This document shows positions 45,823 through 53,566 of a DNA stretch of 64,000 bases, piece by piece (position 1 is the stretch's first letter; the number at the start of each line of letters is the position of its first letter). The translations under genes and the position numbers were made by a program. Source of the DNA: Neisseria sp. Marseille-Q5346 (lineage in GTDB: Bacteria; Pseudomonadota; Gammaproteobacteria; Burkholderiales; Neisseriaceae); assembly GCF_946902045.1 (NCBI RefSeq), contig NZ_OX336253.1, positions 1,984,001-2,048,000 on the forward strand, read 5' to 3'. Below the pieces are notes generated by a model. It did no database searches. It worked only from the letters and a program-made list of their open reading frames with translations, and was not told the DNA's origin.

Positions 45823-46263
45823 TTACAGGCCTGAACTGAGTGACTCGATTGCAATGTCAAGGATGCGTTTATCTGCTCCGTTTTGAAGTTGACCACTGCT
45901 GTTAATTGGTAGATAGGGTCGGGCTGGAAGTTGGGCGCTATGGTTTCGGCCTGCGGAGCCGCCTAAATGGTGGATTGCCGCGTATGGTTTGTTGCTTCCG
46001 ATACGTGCAAAGTCGTTGCCTACTTGTGTGGAGATGCTGGCTGCAAGTTGGCCGGTCAGTTGCAGAGTCTGACCGCCTTGAGCTGCGCGTTGGCTTTGTT
46101 TCCATCTGTTGCCACCGAAACTTTCGCTTTCGAAGTTATCTTCGGTTAATGAAGTCATTTCGGTCGCTATAGCTTTCATCATTTTGTGCGGATGGCTTAC
46201 GTTTTGCAGAAGCTGGCTCAAGCCACGATCTAGTGATGAAGTATCAAGATTAATTTCAAGCAT
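45823..46263 (-). CDS. Phage virion morphogenesis protein (Mu gpG-like)
   Basis: A 146-residue protein with the gpG family pattern: N-terminal MLEINLDTSSLDRGLSQLLQ, the ESESFGGNRWKQSQRAAQ-like segment, GQLAASISTQVGNDFARIGSNKPYAAIHHLGG and the C-terminal LPARPYLP motif followed by a helix. In Mu, gpG takes part in head completion or tail attachment. The ATG at 46263 is 2 nt after the gpF stop; a short upstream extension is less likely. It appears complete, but the scaffold/protease and capsid genes expected next are missing. Confidence 0.85.
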   Translation of the reverse strand: MLEINLDTSSLDRGLSQLLQNVSHPHKMMKAIATEMTSLTEDNFESESFGGNRWKQSQRAAQGGQTLQLTGQLAASISTQVGNDFARIGSNKPYAAIHHLGGSAGRNHSAQLPARPYLPINSSGQLQNGADKRILDIAIESLSSGL

Positions 46264-46265
46264 AT

Positions 46266-47171
46266 CTAACCTTTGATTAATTTTAGTACCCATGCCAAAT
46301 CGACAGCAGATAATGAGGATTTGAATTTGCTGTTGGTCATCATGGTTTTTAAGGCTACGCGTGCAATATCGGGATGAACGGATTGTGCTTTTTGGACGGC
46401 CACGGAAGCCATGCGCGAGAGCATGGCTTTTCCTTGGTTGGCATTGAAGCCTGCGCTTGGGGCGACAAACTTTCCGTCAATCCGCAAGCCGGTGCGTTGG
46501 GCGTAGCGGGCTTCACCGGTGTATTCGTTGCTACCGATGTCGACGGTTTGAGTCTCAAGTGTCGGACTGGGCAATGCACGGCTTTCGCCTGCGGCGCGTG
46601 ATAATGGACGCACGCGGCAGCGGCAGCGGAAATCCAACGGCGGATACATGGTGTCCCAAACCGGGTCGACTGCTGCATAGACACGTCCGTGCATTCTACG
46701 GTGGCTGTCACGGGTGCGGCTGTCATTTATAGCGACGTATTGCCAATACGGGTGGGTATCGACAGAATCCATCATTTCAGCGTAGCGTCCGGCCATGTAG
46801 GCTGACTGCATATTGGTCAGATAGATGGTTTTCAGGCGGTGTGGGCTACCGAGCTGAACGGTTTGGGCTTCGCCGGTGTCCGGATTGGTTGCTTGGGTGC
46901 GTCCCCACCAACCTTTGCTTTGCAATACCGGTGTAAGTGTTTTCTGAAACTGCTCCAGCGTTTGTCCGGTCTCGGCGGCGTTGACAACGGCGCGATAAAT
47001 ATCATTGGCAACGTCCATGCCTGCGGTTTTGGCCACGGTAAAGGCGGTGGCGTGGGCATCATCCAGCATGTCCTGCCAGTCCCACGAAACGGCCACACCT
47101 TTCTGCTTCAAATATTCGACCGCTGCTTCCGGCTCTAGGCCGAAAATTGCCTTGATGTCTTCCGGATTCAT
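46266..47171 (-). CDS. Phage head morphogenesis protein (Mu gpF-like)
   Basis: A 301-residue minor head protein. The family signature is the segment NDSRTRDSHRRMHGRVYAAVDPVW and the Cys pair in LDFRCRCRVRPLS (about residues 150-200). In Mu and SPP1-like phages this protein sits at the portal and helps early capsid assembly. Its ATG overlaps the portal stop (ATGA). The next gene is gpG. Confidence 0.9.
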   Translation of the reverse strand: MNPEDIKAIFGLEPEAAVEYLKQKGVAVSWDWQDMLDDAHATAFTVAKTAGMDVANDIYRAVVNAAETGQTLEQFQKTLTPVLQSKGWWGRTQATNPDTGEAQTVQLGSPHRLKTIYLTNMQSAYMAGRYAEMMDSVDTHPYWQYVAINDSRTRDSHRRMHGRVYAAVDPVWDTMYPPLDFRCRCRVRPLSRAAGESRALPSPTLETQTVDIGSNEYTGEARYAQRTGLRIDGKFVAPSAGFNANQGKAMLSRMASVAVQKAQSVHPDIARVALKTMMTNSKFKSSLSAVDLAWVLKLIKG

Positions 47172-48643
47172 CAGCTCATCTCCTGCGCCGCTTCAATGCG
47201 GCCGACCAAATCAGATAAGAAAATCACCCGTGCCAACTCGTCTTGCAGTTCGCTGTCATCCATATTCGGAAAGGCTTCGGCCAAGCGGTCGAGGATATTG
47301 TTTTCGGTTTCGCCGCGCTGCAAATCCTGCACCAATAAGGCAGTCAGGTCGCGGCCTTGTTGGTTCAGACGGCCTGCATTGGGCGCAAGCGTATCTAAAA
47401 TCAAACCTGCATCGGTTTCTGTGCCATCCCAACCTTCGGCAAAGTCAGCAGCGGTCGGGATAATGGCATCTTCTTCAACGATATCGCCGTCTTCCAAACC
47501 ATAAGTGCGTTTCCAATATTGCGGGGTGAATTTCACACCCGCATTGAACAGCATACTGTCACGCTCGGCACGCTCTTTCGTGCCTGCCTCCTCGTTTTCA
47601 AACAGCTCGAATTTCGGACAAGCCACATCGCCGAAATTCAGTTCCACCACCCATTCAATCAATTCGTTAAACGCCGCTTCAACAATACGGCGGTCGCCGT
47701 CACGGATATCGTCGGCAATTTCCAAGCCCGCGCTGGCACTGGCATGGTTGGTTTCTTTGTCGGTGGTTTGGTCTTGGCCAAGCAAGGCAATGTTGATGCC
47801 GGACTTGCACTCTTTCAGCAGCTTGTCGAATGCATCTACTGATGATGACTTGCCGCTGGCTTCGTGGATTTCGACACTGGAATCATTCGGAATCGTGCCG
47901 ACCGAATTGCTTATTAAGGCTTCCAATGCATCGAGCAACTTTTCGGTGTCGCTATGGGTATTGGAGCGTGGCTCTTTGCCAATGAGCCAAGGTGCACCGT
48001 ATTTTTCGGTGAAACTTACCCAAAATTTCATGCCGCCGCGTTTGAAAGTTACCAGCCAAAACACCAAGCCCAAATCACCTAGGCCGTAAGGGTTAAGATA
48101 GTCGTCTTCATGGCGTGGACACAGAAATTTATAAGGCGGTAGCGGCTCTTGGCTCAAGCCGTTTTCGGTAAAAACCAACTCACGTTCATCATTGAATCCG
48201 AACCATTCCTGCGGCTTGGCCACAATTTCAGACGGCAGCCATTGACTGCCTTTTTGCCAGATAATTTCGATAGGTTGATAGCCGAAAAATGCGGCATTCA
48301 TGATGTCTTTGCAGATCTTATAAACATCGACATCAGCGGCCAGCCAATTTTCGACAAAATCCAATACACGATCTTCGACTTCATCACCGCTGAGTTTCCA
48401 ATCCAGCCGTGCCACAGCGGCTTTGCGGCGGCGCACGAAGCTGCCGACCAGCTCGTCGCGCAACAATTCTCGGTAAACATAGATTTGCTTGCCCATCTTG
48501 CGCAAAATCGGGTCAGGATTAGGCAACCAACCGCCGAAACCGCCTAAAAATTGGCGTGAGACGGCGATATGGCCGGTCAGATCATCGGGTTTGAAGGTGA
48601 TGTTGCCGTGATTGGTTTTGAGTTTGAAATGCGGTTTTTTCAT
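47171..48643 (-). CDS. Phage portal protein (Mu gp29-like, DUF935)
   Basis: A 490-residue DUF935-type portal. The N-terminus (GHIAVSRQFLGGFGGWLPNPDPILRKMGKQIYVYRELLRDELV) and the segment DDYLNPYGLGDLGLVFWLVTFKRGGMKFWVSFTEKYGAPWLIG are typical. Portal dodecamers form the DNA entry vertex of the procapsid. It is translationally coupled to gpF by an ATGA overlap and preceded by a small membrane protein gene not found at this place in Mu. Confidence 0.92.
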   Translation of the reverse strand: MKKPHFKLKTNHGNITFKPDDLTGHIAVSRQFLGGFGGWLPNPDPILRKMGKQIYVYRELLRDELVGSFVRRRKAAVARLDWKLSGDEVEDRVLDFVENWLAADVDVYKICKDIMNAAFFGYQPIEIIWQKGSQWLPSEIVAKPQEWFGFNDERELVFTENGLSQEPLPPYKFLCPRHEDDYLNPYGLGDLGLVFWLVTFKRGGMKFWVSFTEKYGAPWLIGKEPRSNTHSDTEKLLDALEALISNSVGTIPNDSSVEIHEASGKSSSVDAFDKLLKECKSGINIALLGQDQTTDKETNHASASAGLEIADDIRDGDRRIVEAAFNELIEWVVELNFGDVACPKFELFENEEAGTKERAERDSMLFNAGVKFTPQYWKRTYGLEDGDIVEEDAIIPTAADFAEGWDGTETDAGLILDTLAPNAGRLNQQGRDLTALLVQDLQRGETENNILDRLAEAFPNMDDSELQDELARVIFLSDLVGRIEAAQEMS

Positions 48644-48656
48644 TTTTCAGACGGCC

Positions 48657-48932
48657 TTAAGGTTCATACATCAATTTAAAAACGGAACGCCAAATAATCG
48701 GAATCGAACGCAGCCACAGTAATACCATCTGTGCTGGATTTTTCGGGGTAAAGCGCGGATAAAAATAACCGACCAGCCACAACAACGGATAAATCAGTAC
48801 ACAATAGAGCAACATTAGGAACTGAAAAAAAGAGAGTGTGACCGTCATAATCAGGCAGATAAAGTAACTAAGAACCAAGCATGGCAGTGAAGCAGTAATC
48901 AATGCTGCCTCAGGAAAACTGATTTTTGTCAT
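48657..48932 (-). CDS. Small hydrophobic membrane protein between terminase and portal
   Basis: A 91-residue protein with two or three membrane helices (about residues 12-36, 38-60 and possibly 68-85) and a basic end. It starts 3 nt after the terminase stop, and an uptake sequence overlaps its own stop codon. No homologue is recognised and Mu has no gene here. Possible roles such as superinfection exclusion are speculation; the tight spacing suggests it is expressed with the late operon. Confidence 0.6.
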   Translation of the reverse strand: MTKISFPEAALITASLPCLVLSYFICLIMTVTLSFFQFLMLLYCVLIYPLLWLVGYFYPRFTPKNPAQMVLLWLRSIPIIWRSVFKLMYEP

Positions 48933-48935
48933 TTT

Positions 48936-50444
48936 TTAAAACCCTCGTGTATAGGTGCTGATACGGCGCACACGGCGGCTGGCCACGCGTACCGGTCCGG
49001 CATTGAGTTCGCGGCTGGCGTAATGGGCAAGGACAAAGGCAATTGCTGCGTCGCCGTGGCGTTTTTTGCCGTCTTGACCTTTGGTTCGGGTGTCCGGAAT
49101 ACGAGGCACGCCTTTGACTAATTCGAACGCACGTAAATCGGTGAGAATGTCTTCATCTCGCGGTAGGCCGTCGAGTGTGCCGTCTTCGAGGGCGGCTTTG
49201 AACGGAGCGGTATGGGTGCGGTACCAGTTTTCCGACAGCATCACAGCTTCCACCACTTCTGCGCCGAACGCATCGCGCATGGCTTCTGCCAAAAATTGAC
49301 CGTTGCCTCGTGCATCTAAGGCTGCGCCGCGCAGATTGGGTAGCTTGGCCAACAGGTGCTGCATAATTTGCTCCTGCTGGGCAAACGGCATATTGCCCAG
49401 TTCCAAAACAAACGGCGGTTTTAAAATCAGGTCTTGGCTTTGTAAAAGCGGCACAATCACGGTGCGGTCGCCCGAGCGGGCAAAGTCTTCGCCTACAAAA
49501 GAAACTCGGGTTTTGTCCAAGCCGTCGAGCAGCGGCTGCAGGGTATCGGCTATCCAGTCCGCCACTTCGGCAGCGCGGCGCGGTTCGGGCAGCAGGCCGA
49601 AATCGTCGGTCTGGTCGTAGCGGATAACCGGCGTGTATGGGGTCATACGGCTTTCGATTAAGGCACGGTTCAGCCATTTGCCGCCGCCGTTTTTCGGGAT
49701 ACAGTCTAACTCTTCGCTGGCATCTTCACCGTAGAAATCACGAATTTCCTTACACCACGCAGCTTCGCCTTGGGGTGTCCAATCCTTGCCCAAACGCAGA
49801 CAGATACGGCGGTACAAGCCTTGTTCAACCGCTTCGTCAAAGGTAATGCGGTGGACAGAATAAGGTTTTTTACCTGCACGCACATCGTTAATCAACTCGT
49901 TGAACGGGTTATCTACGCCGTCATGCGTAGAGATGATATGCACCTGGCCGCCCCACATCAGCAAGGCCATTGCCGCTTTAAGCAACTCGCCAAGCTGCTC
50001 GTGGAACGCCGCCTCATCAATAATCACGCGGCCTTGTTTACCGCGTAGGTTGGACGGCCGGCTGGATAAGGCGGTAATGCGAAAGCCGGAAGCAAAGCGG
50101 ATAACGAAGGCTAACACGGCCTGGCGGTCGTCGCCTTCGACAAACACTTCCTCGGTTTCTTCGATTTCGCCTGCCGCCAGCTGGTAATGCTTCGCCCAGC
50201 CTGCACAGTCGCGGATAAACTCCAAGGCCATGTCTTTGTTATAGCCGATGTACCATGCGTCCATGCCTTTAGCGGATGCGGCCAGCAAGGCGGTATCGGC
50301 AGCTTCTCCCCAGCTCAAACCGATACGGCGCGATTTTTCGCATAGTTTCACGGGCGACTGGTCGGCGCACCATGCCTGCTGATACGGCAGCAAGACCGCA
50401 GGTGTGCGGTCTTCACTTGGAGTTCGGATTTCAGACGGCCTCAT
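48936..50444 (-). CDS. Phage terminase large subunit (Mu gp28-like)
   Basis: A 502-residue packaging ATPase/nuclease. A Walker-A-like CEKSRRIGLSWGEA segment is at about residues 34-47, Walker B is GRVIIDEAAFHE, motif III IISTHDG, and the nuclease half contains VSFVGEDFARSGDRTVIVPL (the first acidic residue) and a later acidic cluster. The start MRPSEIRTPSEDRT (50444) is coupled by an ATGA overlap to a 44-codon reading frame upstream. Function: packaging of Mu-type DNA into heads. Confidence 0.92.
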   Translation of the reverse strand: MRPSEIRTPSEDRTPAVLLPYQQAWCADQSPVKLCEKSRRIGLSWGEAADTALLAASAKGMDAWYIGYNKDMALEFIRDCAGWAKHYQLAAGEIEETEEVFVEGDDRQAVLAFVIRFASGFRITALSSRPSNLRGKQGRVIIDEAAFHEQLGELLKAAMALLMWGGQVHIISTHDGVDNPFNELINDVRAGKKPYSVHRITFDEAVEQGLYRRICLRLGKDWTPQGEAAWCKEIRDFYGEDASEELDCIPKNGGGKWLNRALIESRMTPYTPVIRYDQTDDFGLLPEPRRAAEVADWIADTLQPLLDGLDKTRVSFVGEDFARSGDRTVIVPLLQSQDLILKPPFVLELGNMPFAQQEQIMQHLLAKLPNLRGAALDARGNGQFLAEAMRDAFGAEVVEAVMLSENWYRTHTAPFKAALEDGTLDGLPRDEDILTDLRAFELVKGVPRIPDTRTKGQDGKKRHGDAAIAFVLAHYASRELNAGPVRVASRRVRRISTYTRGF

Positions 50445-50575
50445 GATGCAATCCTTAGTATGTTTTTTCTGATAGCACGACAAACCAGCCTGTCCATTTT
50501 TACTTTTCGGCTTCGAGGGTGTTTTAGGCCACGACTCGTAGGCACTCTTCTTTTATTTCTAACTGGTTTAATCAT
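50441..50575 (-). CDS. 44-residue highly basic small protein
   Basis: A short frame with the start ATG overlapping the gp27-like stop (ATGA) and its own stop overlapping the terminase ATG (ATGA). The product (MIKPVRNKRRVPTSRGLKHP, then 24 more residues ending ILRIAS) has 10 Arg and 6 Lys against one Asp. The last bases repeat the end of the upstream gene: a 14-bp direct repeat TCATGATGCAATCC lies at 50441 and 50572. This suggests insertion or duplication at what was once a direct gp27/terminase ATGA junction. No family recognised; nucleic-acid binding is plausible from charge. Confidence 0.55.
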   Translation of the reverse strand: MIKPVRNKRRVPTSRGLKHPRSRKVKMDRLVCRAIRKNILRIAS

Positions 50576-51111
50576 GATGCAATCCCTAAAATATGCTTGC
50601 GGATGGCCTCGACCGACTCTTCCGACAAGCCGCCTTTCTTAGCCTGCTTGGCCACGTCTTCGGCAGCTGCCTGTACTTTGGCTTTGACCTTGGCCTGATA
50701 CTCTTTCAGGCGAGTGCTGGCTGATGTTAGAGTAGCGATATTTTTGGCCGCTTTCGCAACCATGCTAAACCTGTCTACAGCCGATAAGTCTTCCATTTCA
50801 CCAATTTCCAACATGGCTTCAAATAATTCGGACTGCACCATTGCAACCAATGCTTCGCTACGGGTGTCACCTTCATCGGCCGCGCCTTCGGCAATCAGTC
50901 GCGCGGCTTCGGTGCTGGATTTGATGGCAGCAAAACGACGTTGCACTTTTTGGCCGTAGCGGTGGGCGGCTGAGCGGCTGATTTCATAGCCTTGGTCTTG
51001 CAGCCATTCAGCAATGGCTTGGTAGTCTGAAAAACCGTTTTCTACCAGCTTCCGTTCAAATTCATGTCGGACGGCTTCGGGGAGTTTTTCAATGCTGCTG
51101 CGTTGCGCCAT
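50572..51111 (-). CDS. Phage protein gp27-like (DUF3486)
   Basis: A 179-residue mostly helical protein: MAQRSSIEKLPEAVRHEFERKLVENGFSDYQAIAEWLQDQGYEISRSAAHRYG is the DUF3486 HTH-like N-terminus, followed by Ala/Lys-rich helices. The position directly before the terminase matches Mu gp27, a likely small terminase. The ATG at 51111 is 2 nt after the gp26 stop; four extra codons upstream are less likely. Confidence 0.88.
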   Translation of the reverse strand: MAQRSSIEKLPEAVRHEFERKLVENGFSDYQAIAEWLQDQGYEISRSAAHRYGQKVQRRFAAIKSSTEAARLIAEGAADEGDTRSEALVAMVQSELFEAMLEIGEMEDLSAVDRFSMVAKAAKNIATLTSASTRLKEYQAKVKAKVQAAAEDVAKQAKKGGLSEESVEAIRKHILGIAS

Positions 51112-51113
51112 GC

Positions 51114-51431
51114 CTAGCTCCATACTTTCTCAGGCCGTGCAATACCGGCACGGCACTCCACCGTATATTCGGCAATATCGACACCTAAACTGGTCAAGTC
51201 GGCAAACCACAGGCCGTGCGGGGCTTTATTGAGGTCTACCATTTTGCGGTCAGCCAAATAATCAAGTTGTTGGCGTAGCTCCAGTGCGGTGGTTTGCGGG
51301 TAAATCGCGTTCATGATGTCCAACAAGAAGGTTTCGCTTGTCGTGTGCGGTCGGGCTTTATTAAGGGTGTTGATGATGTTCCAACGCATCCCCTCACGGC
51401 GTTGTTTGGCAATCAATTCTTGGCTAATCAT
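51114..51431 (-). CDS. Phage protein gp26-like
   Basis: A 105-residue protein starting MISQELIAKQRREGMRWNIINTLNKARPH, with a winged-helix look (YLADRKMVDLNKAPHGLWFADLTSLGVDIAEYT). It matches the small protein found between DUF2730 and DUF3486 in many Mu-like prophages. The ATG overlaps the upstream stop (ATGA). Frames open further upstream are not phage-like. Molecular role unknown; DNA binding is possible from the fold pattern. Confidence 0.8.
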   Translation of the reverse strand: MISQELIAKQRREGMRWNIINTLNKARPHTTSETFLLDIMNAIYPQTTALELRQQLDYLADRKMVDLNKAPHGLWFADLTSLGVDIAEYTVECRAGIARPEKVWS

Positions 51432-51760
51432 TTCTTTACGCTTTCCATTTTGTAGATTTCGGTGAGTTTTTCGGCGACGTTGTCGAGCTTGGCTTCGAGG
51501 ACGACCTGATTGCGGATGTAGTCTTCCCGCAAAACATAGGTTAGGGGCAGACCGGCGTTGAATTCCGCCAGTTTGTTTTCCATGGTTTCGACTTTGCCTT
51601 GCAGGCGTTCCTGCTGTTTTTGGCGTTCGTCCTGCTGCTCGCGGAATTGCGCCAGCAGCATTTTGCCGAAGGTAAAACAGATGCCGAGGAAGGAGAGTAA
51701 AAAGCCGACAAGTTGCCAAAACTCGATGTTAATAAAGGTTTTTTCCATTTTTATGGCCAT
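51428..51760 (-). CDS. Phage protein gp25-like (DUF2730)
   Basis: A 110-residue protein with one N-terminal membrane helix (about residues 14-36, FWQLVGFLLSFLGICFTFGKMLL) and a long Gln/Glu-rich coiled coil. This is the DUF2730 layout of Mu gp25. Two starts are possible: 51760 (overlapping the finger gene) or 51748 (MEKTFINIEFW, 2 nt after that gene's stop). Role unknown. Confidence 0.8.
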   Translation of the reverse strand: MAIKMEKTFINIEFWQLVGFLLSFLGICFTFGKMLLAQFREQQDERQKQQERLQGKVETMENKLAEFNAGLPLTYVLREDYIRNQVVLEAKLDNVAEKLTEIYKMESVKK

Positions 51761-51960
51761 CCGTGTTCAAAATATTCTTGGCAGACAACGCAGCGTGTAC
51801 AGCCTTTGACTGCCTGTTGTCTTGCTTTTGGTATCGGCGCACCGCAATCTTCACAATGACTGAGGCTGGCGGTGGTTTCAGACGGCAGTTGATGCTTTGC
51901 CAGTGATGCTGCGAGAAAGATGGCTTCGCGTTCGGATGCGCGGTCGGCAAAATCAGTCAT
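51751..51960 (-). CDS. DksA/TraR C4-type zinc finger protein
   Basis: A 69-residue protein with the finger CEDCGAPIPKARQQAVKGCTRCVVCQ (Cys spacing C-x2-C-x17-C-x2-C) near the C-terminus, as in TraR. TraR-like proteins bind the RNA polymerase secondary channel and mimic DksA plus ppGpp. In a late phage operon it may bias host transcription; this is inference. The ATG overlaps the Rz1 stop region by 8 nt. Confidence 0.85.
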   Translation of the reverse strand: MTDFADRASEREAIFLAASLAKHQLPSETTASLSHCEDCGAPIPKARQQAVKGCTRCVVCQEYFEHGWP

Positions 51961-52240
51961 TTTTCAGACGGCCTTTCTTGTACCATGTCTGCCAGCCAGA
52001 AATTTGTTTTTCCAGTTTTTGGCAGTATTCGCCATAGCGGACGGCGTGGTTTAAAAGTTGTTCGGGAGAGCCGCCACTCAGACGCTCGGGGCGTTCGTGA
52101 ACGAGCAGCAGCTCGGAAGAGACGGGGGGGATTTCCGCTACGGTAACGGTTTTAATCGTGGCCGAGGGCACGGTTGTAGAGTTGCACGCTGTTAGCGCCA
52201 AGGCCGTTAAAACGGCTGCCGTCTTTTTGTACAGTTTCAT
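51953..52240 (-). CDS. Rz1-like outer-membrane spanin lipoprotein
   Basis: A 95-residue lipoprotein with lipobox LTAC in MKLYKKTAAVLTALALTACN (Cys at residue 19) and a short periplasmic part. It begins inside the 3' end of the Rz-like gene in another frame (89-bp overlap) and runs past it, the usual overlapped Rz/Rz1 layout. o-spanins join i-spanins to fuse inner and outer membranes at the end of lysis. Confidence 0.85.
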   Translation of the reverse strand: MKLYKKTAAVLTALALTACNSTTVPSATIKTVTVAEIPPVSSELLLVHERPERLSGGSPEQLLNHAVRYGEYCQKLEKQISGWQTWYKKGRLKND

Positions 52241-52547
52241 CAATCTGCTTCTCCAATTGAGCCGCTTGGCGGCCGATTTGCTGATAGGCGGTTGCCAAAT
52301 CGCGGCTTTGTGCTTGTGCGAAATCAAACCAACGCTGTTTTTCTTCATTAGCCGCTTTGAGCTTTTCGGTATAGAGCTGCTCGGCGACCAAGGCTGAAGC
52401 CTGATAAGTAGCAATGACTTCGGCTTTTTCAGCTTCCGCCTTCTTTGCCGAGGACTTATAGCCGCAGAAATAAATCGTTGGTACTGCACCTGCTATCAGC
52501 AAAATCAGAATCAGGGTCTGCCAAATAGGGTTAAGCGTTTTCCACAT
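52152..52547 (-). CDS. Rz-like inner-membrane spanin
   Basis: A 131-residue protein with one N-terminal membrane helix (about residues 9-29, WQTLILILLIAGAVPTIYFCG) and a long periplasmic coiled coil rich in Ala, Lys, Glu and Gln. This is the i-spanin pattern. The ATG at 52547 (MWKTLNPIW) is preferred over the upstream one. Its end overlaps Rz1. Confidence 0.82.
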   Translation of the reverse strand: MWKTLNPIWQTLILILLIAGAVPTIYFCGYKSSAKKAEAEKAEVIATYQASALVAEQLYTEKLKAANEEKQRWFDFAQAQSRDLATAYQQIGRQAAQLEKQIDETVQKDGSRFNGLGANSVQLYNRALGHD

Positions 52548-52860
52548 CGTCTTTTCCTTTATGGATTTCAGCGACCTGCGGAATCGCCGCAATGCCGCGT
52601 TTGATTAATGCATACCCGCCAACCAATGCGCCATAAGCCCACCAGAGCCATTCCGGCGCATCCGCTGTTTGCGAGAACTTATAGGTCATAGAAGCGGCTG
52701 CCACGTTTGCCCATAGTTTGGTATGGCTGATTTTCCCTGTGGCCGGATTAGATACCAAGCCGCCCAACCATTTGAAAAAGGCGGTTATTTGCGACGCTTT
52801 TTTTCGGCTGCGCGTTTCGCGGCGGCTACCCCGCTCTTGCGGTGGGCTTGCGTCCAGCAC
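52531..52860 (-). CDS. Holin-like phage membrane protein (start uncertain)
   Basis: The conserved part is ITAFFKWLGGLVSNPATGKISHTKLWANVAAASMTYKF, then a helix (about WLWWAYGALVGGYALIKRG) and a polar tail; this resembles small holin-like proteins of Mu-type and Haemophilus phages (DUF2644-like, from memory). The only ATG is 24 codons upstream inside the preceding gene's frame; an ATA at 52788 overlapping that gene's TAA (ATAA) is a possible rare start. The position between endolysin and spanins supports a lysis role. Confidence 0.6.
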   Translation of the reverse strand: MLDASPPQERGSRRETRSRKKASQITAFFKWLGGLVSNPATGKISHTKLWANVAAASMTYKFSQTADAPEWLWWAYGALVGGYALIKRGIAAIPQVAEIHKGKDDVENA

Positions 52861-52958
52861 CCCTGAGTCGGCATGGCGTAGCGAATGCCCAGGTCGCTGT
52901 GGCTGAAATCGGGCAGCATGGCTGCGGCCATTAGGGCGATGAGTGACTTTTTTGACAT
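52785..52958 (-). CDS. Small phage protein of unknown function (57 aa)
   Basis: A short protein (MSKKSLIALMAAAMLPDFSH, then GIRYAMPTQGCWTQAHRKSG and a Lys/Arg/Ala-rich end). It has a weakly hydrophobic N-terminus and a basic tail. A GGGAG-type ribosome-binding site precedes the ATG. It lies between endolysin and the holin-like gene, so a lysis-linked role is possible but not shown. Confidence 0.5.
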   Translation of the reverse strand: MSKKSLIALMAAAMLPDFSHSDLGIRYAMPTQGCWTQAHRKSGVAAAKRAAEKKRRK

Positions 52959-52971
52959 GGTTTGTCTCCCT

Positions 52972-53475
52972 TTAATCGGTGTTATCTGCAGACGCATGAA
53001 TCAGGTTTTGCGCCACGCGACGAATCCAGCCTTTGCCAAAAGATCCGAACGTATCCAGCTTGGTATAAAAGACCAGACGCTCGGCGTTGAAACGGAGCAG
53101 GAGGTCATTTTCAGGAAGTGAATTGATGGCTTTGAGGCTGACTGCTCCGATAACACCGTCGTCCGGTACGCCCGCGGCGCGTTGCAGCATACGGGCAGCA
53201 TTGCCATGACCGTGGTTGATGCAGGCATCGAAGAATTGGAACGCAACCGCTTCCGGCATTTGATCGGCGTGGTAACGCTCCCAAAATGCTTGACGGTAAA
53301 TACCGATTGCCTGCTCACGGGTCATGGCACGCATGGAGCCGTTGTAGCCGTTTGCCTGTGCGGTGCGCTTGGTGATGCCCCAGTTGGTTTCGCCGCCGGG
53401 GTCTTTGGGATGATTGACGTAGCCGCCCTCGTGGGAGAGGACGCGCTCAATGAATTGATTGAATTTGTCTGACAT
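52972..53475 (-). CDS. Endolysin, glycosyl hydrolase 108 family
   Basis: A 167-residue muramidase-type endolysin. The catalytic Glu is E16 in VLSHEGGYVNHPKDPGGETNWGIT, followed by the GH108 segment EQAIGIYRQAFWERYHADQMPEAVAFQFFDACINHGHGNAARMLQRAAG and a peptidoglycan-binding-like C-terminus. No signal peptide. It degrades peptidoglycan during lysis. The Shine-Dalgarno is buried in a 15-bp hairpin directly before the ATG. Confidence 0.92.
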   Translation of the reverse strand: MSDKFNQFIERVLSHEGGYVNHPKDPGGETNWGITKRTAQANGYNGSMRAMTREQAIGIYRQAFWERYHADQMPEAVAFQFFDACINHGHGNAARMLQRAAGVPDDGVIGAVSLKAINSLPENDLLLRFNAERLVFYTKLDTFGSFGKGWIRRVAQNLIHASADNTD

Positions 53476-53478
53476 GGA

Positions 53479-53518
53479 AAAATCCCTGTATTGAGGTTGA
53501 AATCAATACAGGGATTTT
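53479..53518 (-). promoter_or_regulatory. Hairpin holding the endolysin Shine-Dalgarno; terminator of the repressor operon
   Basis: A perfect 15-bp stem (AAAATCCCTGTATTG / CAATACAGGGATTTT) with a 10-nt loop. On the leftward transcript the 3' arm contains AGGGA, 7 nt from the endolysin ATG, then TTTTT. It looks like an intrinsic terminator for the upstream repressor/accessory operon and would also block endolysin translation when folded. Confidence 0.75.
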
Positions 53519-53566
53519 AGGAAAGGCCGTCTGAATAGGCCTTTAATGCGAGTTAAAAACAAATGA

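Noticed and set aside
51114..51719. A longer (201-codon) version of the gp26-like gene
   Set aside because: The first 96 codons overlap the gp25-like gene out of frame and are Arg/Pro-rich; the ATG at 51431 with ATGA coupling is the better start.
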